The notes beneath the pieces were generated by a model that ran no database searches, was not told the origin of the DNA, and saw only the letters and a program-made list of their open reading frames with translations. DNA of 64,000 bases from an uncultured Litoreibacter sp. (lineage in GTDB: Bacteria; Pseudomonadota; Alphaproteobacteria; Rhodobacterales; Rhodobacteraceae): positions 62,001 through 126,000 of the forward strand of contig CANLQL010000002.1 in NCBI GenBank assembly GCA_947493265.1, given 5' to 3'. Position 1 is the first letter of the stretch; each line of letters begins with the position of its first letter. The position numbers and the translations under genes were made by a program. Below, piece by piece: positions 44,233 to 53,359 of this stretch.

Positions 44233-45741
44233 ATGAGCGCGTCATCAGATCATATTTCCGCGTCCGTCAGGCCGGGCAACTACCATCCGCATCTTGCCAG
44301 CGGGCGGTCCGCCTTGGCGGTTTTCGGCGTTCTCTGGTCGTCGCTGCATACGTTGATCCCGACACTCAGCTCGGCGTTGGTTTTCTTTGTCAGCGCGCTT
44401 TATCTGACGCCATCCGACTTTGGGCTGGTGGGATTGGCGGCAAGCTTGGTGATGTCAGTTATCGCGTTCTCCCCCGCGGCATTCGGGGAGGCTTTGGTGC
44501 AGCGCAGCGACCTCAACAAGGCACATACGGACAGCGTTTTTTGGTTAACAACGGGCTTCGCGGCTGTGACGTTCCTGCCAATCGTGCTGGGGTCAGGGGC
44601 AATCGCAGGCTGGCTGGGCACGGATGAGATCGCCCCCTTGCTGGCAGTGCTCGCGCTGCGGATTCCGCTGGATCTGATGGCGGCGGTGCCCAATGCGATG
44701 ATCCTGCGGGCGATGAAATTCAAACTGCTTGCGATCCGAACCGCGATTGCAACTTTGGTCAGTGTGACCCTCTGCCTTGGTATGTTGTTTGCTGGTTTTG
44801 GCTATTGGGCGCTGGTTGCCAGTCAGGTGTCGGCCAGCCTTGTAACCTGTCTGATGGCCTTCGCCGTCAGCGGGTGGCGGCCCGGCATCTCGTTGAAAAT
44901 CACGGCAATTCGCGACCTGTCGAGTTACGGTATTTTCGCGTCTGGCAACCGGATGTTGTCCACGATCAAGCTGGATCATCTGGTGTTGGGGGTCCTTGCC
45001 GGGCCGCAAGCGCTTGGCCTTTTTGTCTTTGCGCAACGGCTGTTCCAAATGTTGACGCAGCTCATCGGTGGGACCTTGTCATCTGTCACGCTCAGCCTGC
45101 TTTCCACCCTGCAGGGGGAGCCGGAAAAGACCGCAAAAGCCTTCGCAATCGCGTCTTTTACGGCGGCCGCTCTTAGTGTGCCGATGTTTACGATGGCCGG
45201 CATCCTTGCCCCCGACGTGATCGCGCTTGCCCTTGATCCGAAATGGCAAGGCAGCGCCTTTCTTGTCCAAGGATTTTGCGTCGTTGGCGTCCTGGCGGGG
45301 ATTAGCGTGGTGCAGGCCGCATTGCTCAACAGTCAAGGCAAGGCGCGCTGGTGGTTTTACTATCAGCTGATCCAGCAATCGAGTTCGGTCTTGGTGATCG
45401 CGCTGACCTACAGCTTTGGGTTGCACGTGATGATGATCATCCTGATCGCAAAGACCATCGCGGTTTGGCCGCTTTCAGCCTATCTCACGGCGCGGCTTCT
45501 GGACCGATCCGTCTGGTCATACCTCAGCGAATTTCGGGTGCCGGTTTTTGCAAGTCTTGTGATGGCCGCCGGAATGCTTGGTCTGAAACTGGCGGCCCCG
45601 GATTGGTCCGGCGTGCCGCTTCTGATCGCACAGATCGGGCTGGGCGCGCTGATTTACCTGCCAATCATCGCTTATTTTTCCCGCGACCGTCTGGCGATGG
45701 TTCTGAAAATAATCTCTGCAAAAGGACACTCCACCCCATGA
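44233..45741 (+). CDS. Wzx-type polysaccharide flippase
   Basis: A 502-residue polytopic membrane protein with about 12-14 hydrophobic helices, starting with LWSSLHTLIPTLSSALVFFVSALYLTPSDFGLVGLA in part, the N-terminal signature of MOP-superfamily polysaccharide exporters (ExoT/WzxC type). It should flip the lipid-linked repeat unit across the inner membrane. The stop overlaps the pyruvyltransferase ATG by 4 bases. Confidence 0.92.
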   Translation: MSASSDHISASVRPGNYHPHLASGRSALAVFGVLWSSLHTLIPTLSSALVFFVSALYLTPSDFGLVGLAASLVMSVIAFSPAAFGEALVQRSDLNKAHTDSVFWLTTGFAAVTFLPIVLGSGAIAGWLGTDEIAPLLAVLALRIPLDLMAAVPNAMILRAMKFKLLAIRTAIATLVSVTLCLGMLFAGFGYWALVASQVSASLVTCLMAFAVSGWRPGISLKITAIRDLSSYGIFASGNRMLSTIKLDHLVLGVLAGPQALGLFVFAQRLFQMLTQLIGGTLSSVTLSLLSTLQGEPEKTAKAFAIASFTAAALSVPMFTMAGILAPDVIALALDPKWQGSAFLVQGFCVVGVLAGISVVQAALLNSQGKARWWFYYQLIQQSSSVLVIALTYSFGLHVMMIILIAKTIAVWPLSAYLTARLLDRSVWSYLSEFRVPVFASLVMAAGMLGLKLAAPDWSGVPLLIAQIGLGALIYLPIIAYFSRDRLAMVLKIISAKGHSTP

Positions 45742-46640
45742 AACTGACCTATTTCCAAGGTGATCCGCCCAATTTCGGGGATGAGTTGAACGCAACGATG
45801 TGGCAGCACCTGCTGCCAGAGAACTTCTTTGACCACGACCCGTCGGTTCTGTTCATCGGGATCGGATCGGTCATTCAGCACATTTACCCGAAAGAGGCGC
45901 GCAAGATCGTCGTGGGGTCGGGGTACGGGGGATATACGCGCAAGCCTGATGTGCATGATGGCAGTTGGGATTTCCATTTTGTGCGGGGTCCTCAAACCAC
46001 AGAAGCGCTGGGATTAAGCCCAGATTTGGCCATTGCGGACGCGGCTATTTTGTTGCGGGAAACGCCGCTGCCTGCACCCGCTATGGGGATCAAAACCGCC
46101 TTCATGCCGCATTTTGAAAGCCTTGAACGAGGTAATTGGAAGGCGGCCTGCGCATTGGCCGGGGTCAAGTTTATCGACCCGTCACATCATCCCGACAAGG
46201 TCATCGCGCAAGTGCGCGGGGCCGAGCTTTTGATCACAGAAGCCATGCATGGCGCGATTGTGGCGGATGCGTTGCGCACGCCTTGGATCGGGGTGCGGGC
46301 GATGCATCACGTGCATAGGTTCAAGTGGCACGATTGGGCAGACGCGCTGAATATCGACTATCGCCCGCAATTTCTGTTCCCCTCAAATATACGCGAAGGC
46401 TGGGCGATGACGACCGGGCGTTGGGGGTCTGGACCGAAGATCATGGCTGTCGCCAAAAGCCCGCTTGCCCGGCCATTCAACGGGGCGTGCACGCATCTGG
46501 CGGCGCGCAGTTTGCAAAAACTGGCCAAGATCGAACCGCAACTCAGCCGCGACAGCGAGATTGATCGGGCGACGGATCGGGCGATGACAGCGGTCAAGAA
46601 ACTGATCGACGACTATGGGCCTAACCCCAGTTTCGCGTGA
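45738..46640 (+). CDS. Polysaccharide pyruvyltransferase, ExoV-like
   Basis: A 300-residue enzyme with the opening MKLTYFQGDPPNFGDELN typical of ExoV-type succinoglycan pyruvyltransferases, then FIGIGSVIQHIY, VVGSGYGGY, FVRGPQT and LLITEAMHGAIVADALRTPWIGV in part. It adds pyruvate ketal groups from phosphoenolpyruvate to sugars, giving an acidic polymer. ATG 45738 overlaps the flippase stop; the open frame to 45351 is within the flippase. Its last 28 bases overlap the convergent ExoQ-like gene. Confidence 0.92.
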   Translation: MKLTYFQGDPPNFGDELNATMWQHLLPENFFDHDPSVLFIGIGSVIQHIYPKEARKIVVGSGYGGYTRKPDVHDGSWDFHFVRGPQTTEALGLSPDLAIADAAILLRETPLPAPAMGIKTAFMPHFESLERGNWKAACALAGVKFIDPSHHPDKVIAQVRGAELLITEAMHGAIVADALRTPWIGVRAMHHVHRFKWHDWADALNIDYRPQFLFPSNIREGWAMTTGRWGSGPKIMAVAKSPLARPFNGACTHLAARSLQKLAKIEPQLSRDSEIDRATDRAMTAVKKLIDDYGPNPSFA

Positions 46641-47908
46641 TGTCGCCACGATCTTAGCCCGCGAATGCCATAGACGAAGGCGCAGATGACGATCACGCTG
46701 CGCAGAGAGAATTGAAAGAAGATCGGCACTTCCAGAACGCTGATCATGACCACCATCACCACCAGAAGGAACAGAAGTGCGGCATCTGTTTGGTGGGTTC
46801 GCAACGTCCAGAGACCGGTCGTCACGGCTGCTCCGAACAGCACGAAGCTTTGCAGCATCACGCCCAAAATGCCGATCTCTACGGCATTTGAGACATATGT
46901 ATTGTGAAAGTTGAACCCGCCGCGGCTTTCGATGCCGAACATATGCCAAAGCGCTTCTGCCGGCGCATGTCCGGGAACCCAAAATGCCTGATATCCGACC
47001 CCCAGAATTGGGCGTTCCGCGATGAACCTTGCGGCAATTCGCCAAAGGTCGGTGCGGCCTGTCAGGGTCACGTCTTTGCCCGTCGCCTCCAAAATGGCTC
47101 CGAACAAAGCGTCGGAATTTGCAAGGATCAGCAGCGCCATCAATGCAGAAAGAAGCATCGCGAAGGCGACCGAAACGACGCGCTGCATCGGCGACAATCG
47201 GTAAAGGACCAGCAGCAAGAACTGGATCATCAACGCAGGCGGCAGCAGTGCCAAAGCGCTGACCGACTGTGCCTGAAGCAAAAGCAAAAACCCAGTCATT
47301 GCACCCAGCAACGCCAGGATTCGAAATCTGTACGACGCGTGGCTGTCCAACATTTGCGCGGTGCAGATGATCACATAGGTCGCGGCCGTCCCGGCCATCG
47401 CGTTCTTGCTGCCGTAGATGCCAAGCCAGGCCCCGGTGTCGCTACGAACCTCGCCAAACACGGCGCTTGCGACAATCGCGAGCGAATAGAGCGCGAAAAG
47501 AAGCCGTGTGAAATCGCGCGCTGAAACGGTCGATGCGATCATGATCGCAATCAGAACAGTGGCCATCAATTGCACCCCAAACCGGGCCGAGGTTTCGGGG
47601 TAGATCGACCAAAGCGCGCTGAGGATGCAGAAGGCGGGTAGCGCCAGAATGTACCAGTTGCGCCGCGTGATGGCGAACAGCGCGCGGACATGCCGGACCA
47701 ATAGGATGGCCCCCGCAGCCAGAAACAAAAGCGCCCCAAACTTGCCCAGCACCGTGACAAAAACCAGTCCAAACAGCGCAAGGCCGGTGCACAGGACATC
47801 CGTGTTCAGTGCAATCGTCGACAAATGGCGCGTGGGGTTTCGGCGCCTGAGCGTTCCAGCCGCAACTGCTGCGGGCTGGCCGGGAAATAACTGTTTTTGC
47901 CCTGCCAT
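46613..47908 (-). CDS. ExoQ/O-antigen polymerase-like membrane protein
   Basis: A 431-residue protein with 10-12 transmembrane helices. The WSIYPETSARFG, GIYGSKNAMAG and LTGRTDLWR...GVGYQAFW regions match ExoQ/Wzy polymerases (Wzy_C/RfaL family). It should join flipped repeat units in the periplasm. The gene runs against its neighbours. Overlaps the pyruvyltransferase end by 28 bases. Confidence 0.9.
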   Translation of the reverse strand: MAGQKQLFPGQPAAVAAGTLRRRNPTRHLSTIALNTDVLCTGLALFGLVFVTVLGKFGALLFLAAGAILLVRHVRALFAITRRNWYILALPAFCILSALWSIYPETSARFGVQLMATVLIAIMIASTVSARDFTRLLFALYSLAIVASAVFGEVRSDTGAWLGIYGSKNAMAGTAATYVIICTAQMLDSHASYRFRILALLGAMTGFLLLLQAQSVSALALLPPALMIQFLLLVLYRLSPMQRVVSVAFAMLLSALMALLILANSDALFGAILEATGKDVTLTGRTDLWRIAARFIAERPILGVGYQAFWVPGHAPAEALWHMFGIESRGGFNFHNTYVSNAVEIGILGVMLQSFVLFGAAVTTGLWTLRTHQTDAALLFLLVVMVVMISVLEVPIFFQFSLRSVIVICAFVYGIRGLRSWRHHAKLGLGP

Positions 47909-48080
47909 GTTCCGGTGCTCACTGATCCTTAGATGCTCTATTTTTCAACGATTTACGCGCCTGGTGCAAAACAATTGCGCCCTATGTCCCGGGATGAGCA
48001 TATCGTCGCCGAATTTTGCGGAGATGCGACAATTCATGTGTGTTCTGAAGGCAGAAAAGGTAAACTTTGGGCTGTCGGTC

Positions 48081-50111
48081 ATGAGTGATTTTTGTCCTTT
48101 GCATCAAGGAAAACCGCTCTTGGAAACACCAAACGCTTCCCCTGTCGTGTCGGTCATCATGGCCAATTACAACGGCGCTGAATTCATTGATCAGGCGATT
48201 GCGTCCGTGTTGACGCAGACGTTTTTAGACCTCGAATTGCTGGTCTCCGATGATGCGTCGACCGATGACAGCCGGGCGATTGTGCGCGGGATTGCTGCAC
48301 GGGATGCACGGGTCAAACTGCTGGAAACTTCCGTCAATCAGGGCCCCGCTGCGGCGCGAAATCGCGCGTTGGATCAGGCCCGTGGAGAATGGATCGCCAT
48401 CGTGGATGCGGATGACATTGTGCATGCCGACCGGTTCCAGCGTATGTTGGATATTGCTGATCGCGAAGGTCTGGTGGGTGTTGCCGACGACCTGACTTAT
48501 TTCAGTGGGACGGTGCTGCATCCGGGCGCAAGTCTGTTGGGTGGGTTTTGCAAAACCTCACCGCTTGCCGCCACGCCGGCGATGTTTCTGGACGGCGGGA
48601 CCGAAGGCGCGCCGCAACTGGGCTATCTCAAACCGATGATCAATCGGGCGGCGGTCGGGAACCTCCGGTATTGCGAGGATATGCGGATCGGTGAGGATTT
48701 CGACTTCTATCTGCGCTTCGTTCTTGGCGGCGGGCAGATACATCTGTTGACGCAATCCTTTTATCTTTATCGCCGCCACGAAAACTCAATCTCGCACAGA
48801 TTGTCGCCCGAAGACGCGGAGGCGATGATCGCAGCGCAACAAAAGGTTCTGGACCAGCACCCTGACCTTGATGCGACGTTGGTTTCAAAATTCGCAGCGC
48901 GCAAGGCAGCGTTGCGCGAAGCCGGCGAATTTGAGGCCCTGGTTCGTGACATTAAGCAGCGTAATTTTGGTCAAGCAATCCAACGCGCTGGGCGAGAACC
49001 GAAACTGCTGAAACCCTTGGCGCAAATTGCCAAATCGCGTTTTGCAAACAAGCAACATGGACGGGTTTCGCAAGCGACCGGTGGCAGTGTCGCGGGTTTT
49101 TTGGCCCCGCGCGCTCAGGCGAGGACGTCCGACACTTCGCCGCGGGTCCATGTGCGCACGCCGACCTATGACCGGCCCGACGCGTTGCGGCGCTGCCTTC
49201 AAAGCCTGATCGATCAAACCTGGGAAAACTGGATCTGCGACGTCTACAATGACGGCGGGCCAGCCACGAAAGAGGTTGTAGATCGGTTGAACGATACCCG
49301 GATCAGATTTCATCAGAACACCCCCCGACGTTTGGCGTCTAAAAACATCGACACCTGTTTTAGCCGTCAAAACCCCCATGATGCGGATTATTTCTTTGTG
49401 CTGGAGGACGATAATTCCGTTCTGCCCCGCTTCATGGAGGACAATATAAGGCTTTGCGAAACTCAAGGCGTACACATCGTTTTCCGCAATCAATTGATCG
49501 AATTTAACAGCGGAACGGATGCGGCTACGACCAGCACATCCGGGATACTGGATGAGAAATTTCGCGAAGGCCGCTATGCGCCAGACGTGTTTCGGCTGTC
49601 CCTGATTGCCGATATCGGCGTGTCGAATGGCGGGCTGTTCTGGTCGCGCAATTGCGGAAGTGATCTGGAGGTGCACGCGGAGTGCAGCGCGACATTGCAG
49701 GAATATCTGCGTACCTTCGCAATCGATGAACCGATCTATGTCGCCATGGAACCACTGGCCGTCTGGGCCGATAACGGCGAGGCCACGACGCGGGATATGG
49801 GCAGCTCTGCGGGATATTTTCGCCGGGAGTTGTCGTTGAAGAAATCCGTTGGCATTTTGCAGCGCGCAGCGTGGCGGTTGGCCAGCGCGCAGGACAAGAT
49901 GGCGTTCTTAACCCATCCCGCGTTTCGTTACCCGGAAGCGCAACGCGCGCGCGGCCTCGTCAAATCACATATCGGGTTGCGGGCCGGGACCAAGATCGGG
50001 CTTGCGGAAACGGTTCGTCTAGCGGTACGCGGCGGAATTGTCCGGCTTATCGGCAGGCCGGAGCCATGCGTTGAGGCATTTGTCCATCGCCACAGTGCCG
50101 GGTCGGCCTGA
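48081..50111 (+). CDS. Tandem GT2 glycosyltransferase
   Basis: A 676-residue protein. First GT2 (GT-A) domain about residues 27-250: PVVSVIMANYNGAEFIDQA, LLVSDDASTDDS, IAIVDADDI (DxD). Second GT2-like domain from about 350: VHVRTPTYDRPDALRRCLQ, CDVYNDGG, FFVLEDDNS. Two catalytic modules in one chain suggest two successive sugar additions or a split role. The open frame runs back to 47625 antisense to exoQ; ATG 48081 is chosen, and the upstream 172 bases hold the promoter region with the divergent polymerase gene. Confidence 0.83.
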   Translation: MSDFCPLHQGKPLLETPNASPVVSVIMANYNGAEFIDQAIASVLTQTFLDLELLVSDDASTDDSRAIVRGIAARDARVKLLETSVNQGPAAARNRALDQARGEWIAIVDADDIVHADRFQRMLDIADREGLVGVADDLTYFSGTVLHPGASLLGGFCKTSPLAATPAMFLDGGTEGAPQLGYLKPMINRAAVGNLRYCEDMRIGEDFDFYLRFVLGGGQIHLLTQSFYLYRRHENSISHRLSPEDAEAMIAAQQKVLDQHPDLDATLVSKFAARKAALREAGEFEALVRDIKQRNFGQAIQRAGREPKLLKPLAQIAKSRFANKQHGRVSQATGGSVAGFLAPRAQARTSDTSPRVHVRTPTYDRPDALRRCLQSLIDQTWENWICDVYNDGGPATKEVVDRLNDTRIRFHQNTPRRLASKNIDTCFSRQNPHDADYFFVLEDDNSVLPRFMEDNIRLCETQGVHIVFRNQLIEFNSGTDAATTSTSGILDEKFREGRYAPDVFRLSLIADIGVSNGGLFWSRNCGSDLEVHAECSATLQEYLRTFAIDEPIYVAMEPLAVWADNGEATTRDMGSSAGYFRRELSLKKSVGILQRAAWRLASAQDKMAFLTHPAFRYPEAQRARGLVKSHIGLRAGTKIGLAETVRLAVRGGIVRLIGRPEPCVEAFVHRHSAGSA

Positions 50112-50405
50112 CTAGTTTTCCCGCGGACGTGTCACCGGATCGGATGCAGGAACCGGCGTGGCCTCTTTGCGGGGTTGAGCTTCCTCGGCTTGGGTTTCGC
50201 TATGCGGAGTTGGTGCCAAATAGGCCGTGATCAGGATCAGGACGAAATAGCCCAACTGAAGCGCGACAAGCACCACGACCACGCGCAGGAAAATCGTCCA
50301 GCCCCCGGCCTCGGCCATATAGGAGCCGATCCCCACGGCAAGGGTAGCGGCCAACATCAAACCAACGAAGATCGACAATCGCACGATCGGTACTCCAAAC
50401 ACCAA
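50112..50405 (-). CDS. ExoX-like small membrane regulator of exopolysaccharide
   Basis: A 97-residue protein with two transmembrane helices (about residues 8-28 and 36-62, FLRVVVVLVALQLGYFVLILITAYLA in part) and a hydrophilic Pro/Glu C-terminal tail. Size, topology and the LQLGYFV segment fit ExoX/PsiA-type exopolysaccharide production repressors, which act post-translationally on ExoY in rhizobia. Here it lies at the end of the exoA-exoP operon. Assignment is by resemblance and context. Confidence 0.7.
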   Translation of the reverse strand: MVFGVPIVRLSIFVGLMLAATLAVGIGSYMAEAGGWTIFLRVVVVLVALQLGYFVLILITAYLAPTPHSETQAEEAQPRKEATPVPASDPVTRPREN

Positions 50406-50438
50406 TCTCGCAATCGTACAGTATGGGGGCCGCCAAAG

Positions 50439-52403
50439 CTACACTCTGCGGGTTTTTCGCGGTCGTGCGTTGCGGGCCAAATCCAGGTAGCTGTCGGGCC
50501 AGCCGGGCCGCGCATATTTTGACAATTTTCCGATATCGACCTTGTTCAAGGCGATACCCACGATTTGTTGCGCAATTTCAGGCTCCTGCGCCAGGTATTG
50601 CGTGACCAGCCGGCGCGGGGTTTTGCCCCATTCGCTGACCATCAAAATCTGATCAAGCTGGGCCAGAACGACCTTCACATCCGACACTTTGCCAAGGGAC
50701 GGCATGTCAAAAACGATGCAATCATAGCGGTTGCGCAGCTCTTCGATCAGAACGGTCAGGTTCTGGTGATATAGAATATCGCCTGCAAACGACGGCGTCG
50801 CCGCGGCGAGACAAGGCATCACGTCAAGACCGGTAAAGGGAAGTTTCCGGATCGCATCGGGCATCGGAACAGTGCCTTTGAGAACCTGATGAATGCCGGG
50901 TCCGTCGCTCATTTCTAGCGCGTGACTGATCCCGCCCCCGGTCAAGTCCATATCGATCAGCAATGTGCGTGCGCCGTATTTGGCCAGCATATTTGCGTAG
51001 TTCGCGGCCAACATGGTCTTGCCTTCGCCGGGCAGCATGGAGGTCACGGCAATCGCAACGCAATCGCGGCGGGATGACCCGTTTTCCACTGTCGAATGAA
51101 TGTTGTGCAGGGTTTCGTTGAACAGCGATTGCGGGGCCAGAACCGACCAAAACAAGTGTGGGGCCAGGCGCATCACGGATTGCCGCTCAACCTCCAGACG
51201 GGCATTTTCTTCCGCTGCGTTCAAGCCGCTGCCTTGTGCTTTGCTTAAGATGATCTCGCGGGTTGCAGGGGGGGCGTTATCGGAAAGTTCACGAAGATTG
51301 ATAAGCGGTAAATGCCCTAAAAACCGCTGATCGGTGTGGGTATAGACGTCTGAGCTGACGCGAAACTTCTGTTCCCCGCTTTCGCGCAAAGCGGCGACAC
51401 ACAGCCCGGCCATCAGTCCTAGGATCGTGAAGATCGACAGGTTTTGCCATAGCTTGGGCAGCGCTGCGTCCTTGGGAACAATTGAATGGGTTAGTATCCG
51501 CCCGTTGGTCACCGGGAACGATCCTTGAATGGCGACCTGTTCGTAGCGGGCGGAAATCGTGTCCGACAAAGCGTCCAGATTTGCAGCCCGTTGCGCCAAT
51601 TCGCGCAAACGCTGGCCTTGGCTGGGATCGTTCTGGCGCAGATCAGCTGCCTGTTGCAGCACATCCCGCGAGCTTTGGTCGATCTCTTTTAGCCGCTCTT
51701 GCATCCATTCCGCCGTGCGCCGGGTGGAGTCCAGATTGGCATTCAGGTGATCGGCCAGATAGGCCTGTGCGTAGGTGTTGACCAACAAGCTGGCCAAGGC
51801 AGCGTTCGTGCCGACATAGCTGATTTCAACCGAAAAGCTGAGGCCGATCCGTTCGATCCCCATATCCCCCTGCAGCTTTGCGGCGGTGGCCAGAATGCGC
51901 GCCTCTTCCCGCTGTTCAGGGGTCATCGGAACGGGGTCGGGGATGTCTTCCTCCAGCCCAAGAAAATCAACGACCCGGGTTTTGATCGACGATACCGTGC
52001 GGGAGGCCAGCGAGACGGGCGGGTCCAAAAATGCGCCTGAATTGTGCAGGTCAGTTTGCCGGACAACCTCCGTCGCGAGTTGCAGGGATTTCAGCACTTC
52101 GATTTCATTCAGCAGCGAGGTGTCGTTGCGCACCAAAGGCGTGCTGGAGCTGATTTCCTCGGTCAGATCGCTCATCCGGTCATCGATCAGAACGGTTGCT
52201 TGGGTGTAATATTGCGGCGGTGACGTCAGGTGATGCGTCACCCCGCCTGCAACGCCCAGAAGGGCGAAAAACATCAGCGGCAGATATTGGCGGCGCAGTG
52301 CGGCCATGACATCGCCCAGCGTTGTCACATCGTTGGCGGGGTGGCGGTTGATCGCATCGGGATCGCCCAACGTGTCGCCAATATAAAGGCCCATATTGTT
52401 CAT
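50439..52403 (-). CDS. exoP: ExoP/Wzc-like polysaccharide co-polymerase with BY-kinase domain
   Basis: A 654-residue inner-membrane protein: Wzz domain with helices at about residues 41-58 and 322-340 around a coiled-coil periplasmic part, and a C-terminal cytoplasmic kinase domain with Walker A LPGEGKT (457-463), Walker A' LLIDMD (481-486) and Walker B IVFDMPS. It sets chain length and drives export. The C-terminal tail has only two Tyr in its last 30 residues (SKYARPGW and DSYLDL), unlike the Tyr cluster of Wzc. Overlaps the next upstream gene by 4 bases. Confidence 0.92.
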   Translation of the reverse strand: MNNMGLYIGDTLGDPDAINRHPANDVTTLGDVMAALRRQYLPLMFFALLGVAGGVTHHLTSPPQYYTQATVLIDDRMSDLTEEISSSTPLVRNDTSLLNEIEVLKSLQLATEVVRQTDLHNSGAFLDPPVSLASRTVSSIKTRVVDFLGLEEDIPDPVPMTPEQREEARILATAAKLQGDMGIERIGLSFSVEISYVGTNAALASLLVNTYAQAYLADHLNANLDSTRRTAEWMQERLKEIDQSSRDVLQQAADLRQNDPSQGQRLRELAQRAANLDALSDTISARYEQVAIQGSFPVTNGRILTHSIVPKDAALPKLWQNLSIFTILGLMAGLCVAALRESGEQKFRVSSDVYTHTDQRFLGHLPLINLRELSDNAPPATREIILSKAQGSGLNAAEENARLEVERQSVMRLAPHLFWSVLAPQSLFNETLHNIHSTVENGSSRRDCVAIAVTSMLPGEGKTMLAANYANMLAKYGARTLLIDMDLTGGGISHALEMSDGPGIHQVLKGTVPMPDAIRKLPFTGLDVMPCLAAATPSFAGDILYHQNLTVLIEELRNRYDCIVFDMPSLGKVSDVKVVLAQLDQILMVSEWGKTPRRLVTQYLAQEPEIAQQIVGIALNKVDIGKLSKYARPGWPDSYLDLARNARPRKTRRV

Positions 52404-53359
52404 TTCAGGTCCATAACTTCGAAGGATTTTTCAGGAATGTGCGCTGTGGAAGCGCCGTAGATTTGCACCGGCTTCAAACCGACCAGCCCGGCCATTGTCC
52501 CGATATGCAAGACCAGACGCTGCAAGGCGGCGTTGCGTTTTGGTGGGATCAGGGACGTGGCAAACAAAACCCCGGCGCAGAAGACGACTTTCGCCAGTGC
52601 CAGCCCGAATTGCGCCACTCGCGCAAGCAATGCGGATTTGGCGGCCAGGATTTTCCCGTGAGTCTGGCCCATGCGAAACCGCCGCCGCACCAGCCATCCC
52701 AGTCGCGCGCGGTCGTCTGGAACGTCCTCATACACCAGCGCCTTCGGAGCGAAGGTAATCTTGCCTCCCCGCTCGAAGATATCATGGAAGAACTTCGTGT
52801 CCTCGCCGCCGGATTTTCCCAAAGAAAGGTCAAAGGAAAGACCTCTGATGCGGGCGGTTTTGCGTTTGATCAGGACGTTGCAAGTATAGCCGGTCGTGAT
52901 TTCGCCATGGGTCCAAACCGGTGCGGTCGAATGAACCTGTTGGGCGCGCATCCAAGCCGGGGCGTTGGGGGCGTAGACGGCCTCAACCGGGCCAAGCACG
53001 ACATCGGCTGTGTCCTCTTCCATCTTTCGCGTCAGGTGAACAAGCCAGTCTTCTGCGGCCACCTCGTCATCATCGATAAACGCCAAAAAATCAGCGTGGC
53101 TATGGGCCAAAGCCCCGTTGCGCGCGATGGAGATATTGCCTTGCGGGACATGGGCGTAGCGAACCGGGATGGCAGCCATTTCCGCGATCTGTTGAACCGC
53201 CTCCTGCGCGCTTGGCGCGGCATCATTGTCGATCACCAGAACGGTGACATCATAACCGTCCGGCAAGATCAGGTTCAGAAGCGAGCGGAGCGTTCGCACC
53301 ACTTGCGGCCTGCGATAAGTACAGACACAAATCTCCAAATGGGGGGGTGATTGGGTCAT
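52400..53359 (-). CDS. GT2 glycosyltransferase
   Basis: A 319-residue GT-A enzyme. ICVCTYRRPQVVRTLRSLL at the N-terminus, LVIDNDAAPS, the DxD region FIDDDEVAAEDWL, and a C-terminal hydrophobic segment (about residues 260-300). Adds a sugar to the lipid-linked repeat unit at the membrane. The 4-base overlap at both ends (with exoA-like and exoP) shows a coupled operon. The longer frame to 53755 lies inside the exoA-like gene. Confidence 0.88.
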   Translation of the reverse strand: MTQSPPHLEICVCTYRRPQVVRTLRSLLNLILPDGYDVTVLVIDNDAAPSAQEAVQQIAEMAAIPVRYAHVPQGNISIARNGALAHSHADFLAFIDDDEVAAEDWLVHLTRKMEEDTADVVLGPVEAVYAPNAPAWMRAQQVHSTAPVWTHGEITTGYTCNVLIKRKTARIRGLSFDLSLGKSGGEDTKFFHDIFERGGKITFAPKALVYEDVPDDRARLGWLVRRRFRMGQTHGKILAAKSALLARVAQFGLALAKVVFCAGVLFATSLIPPKRNAALQRLVLHIGTMAGLVGLKPVQIYGASTAHIPEKSFEVMDLK

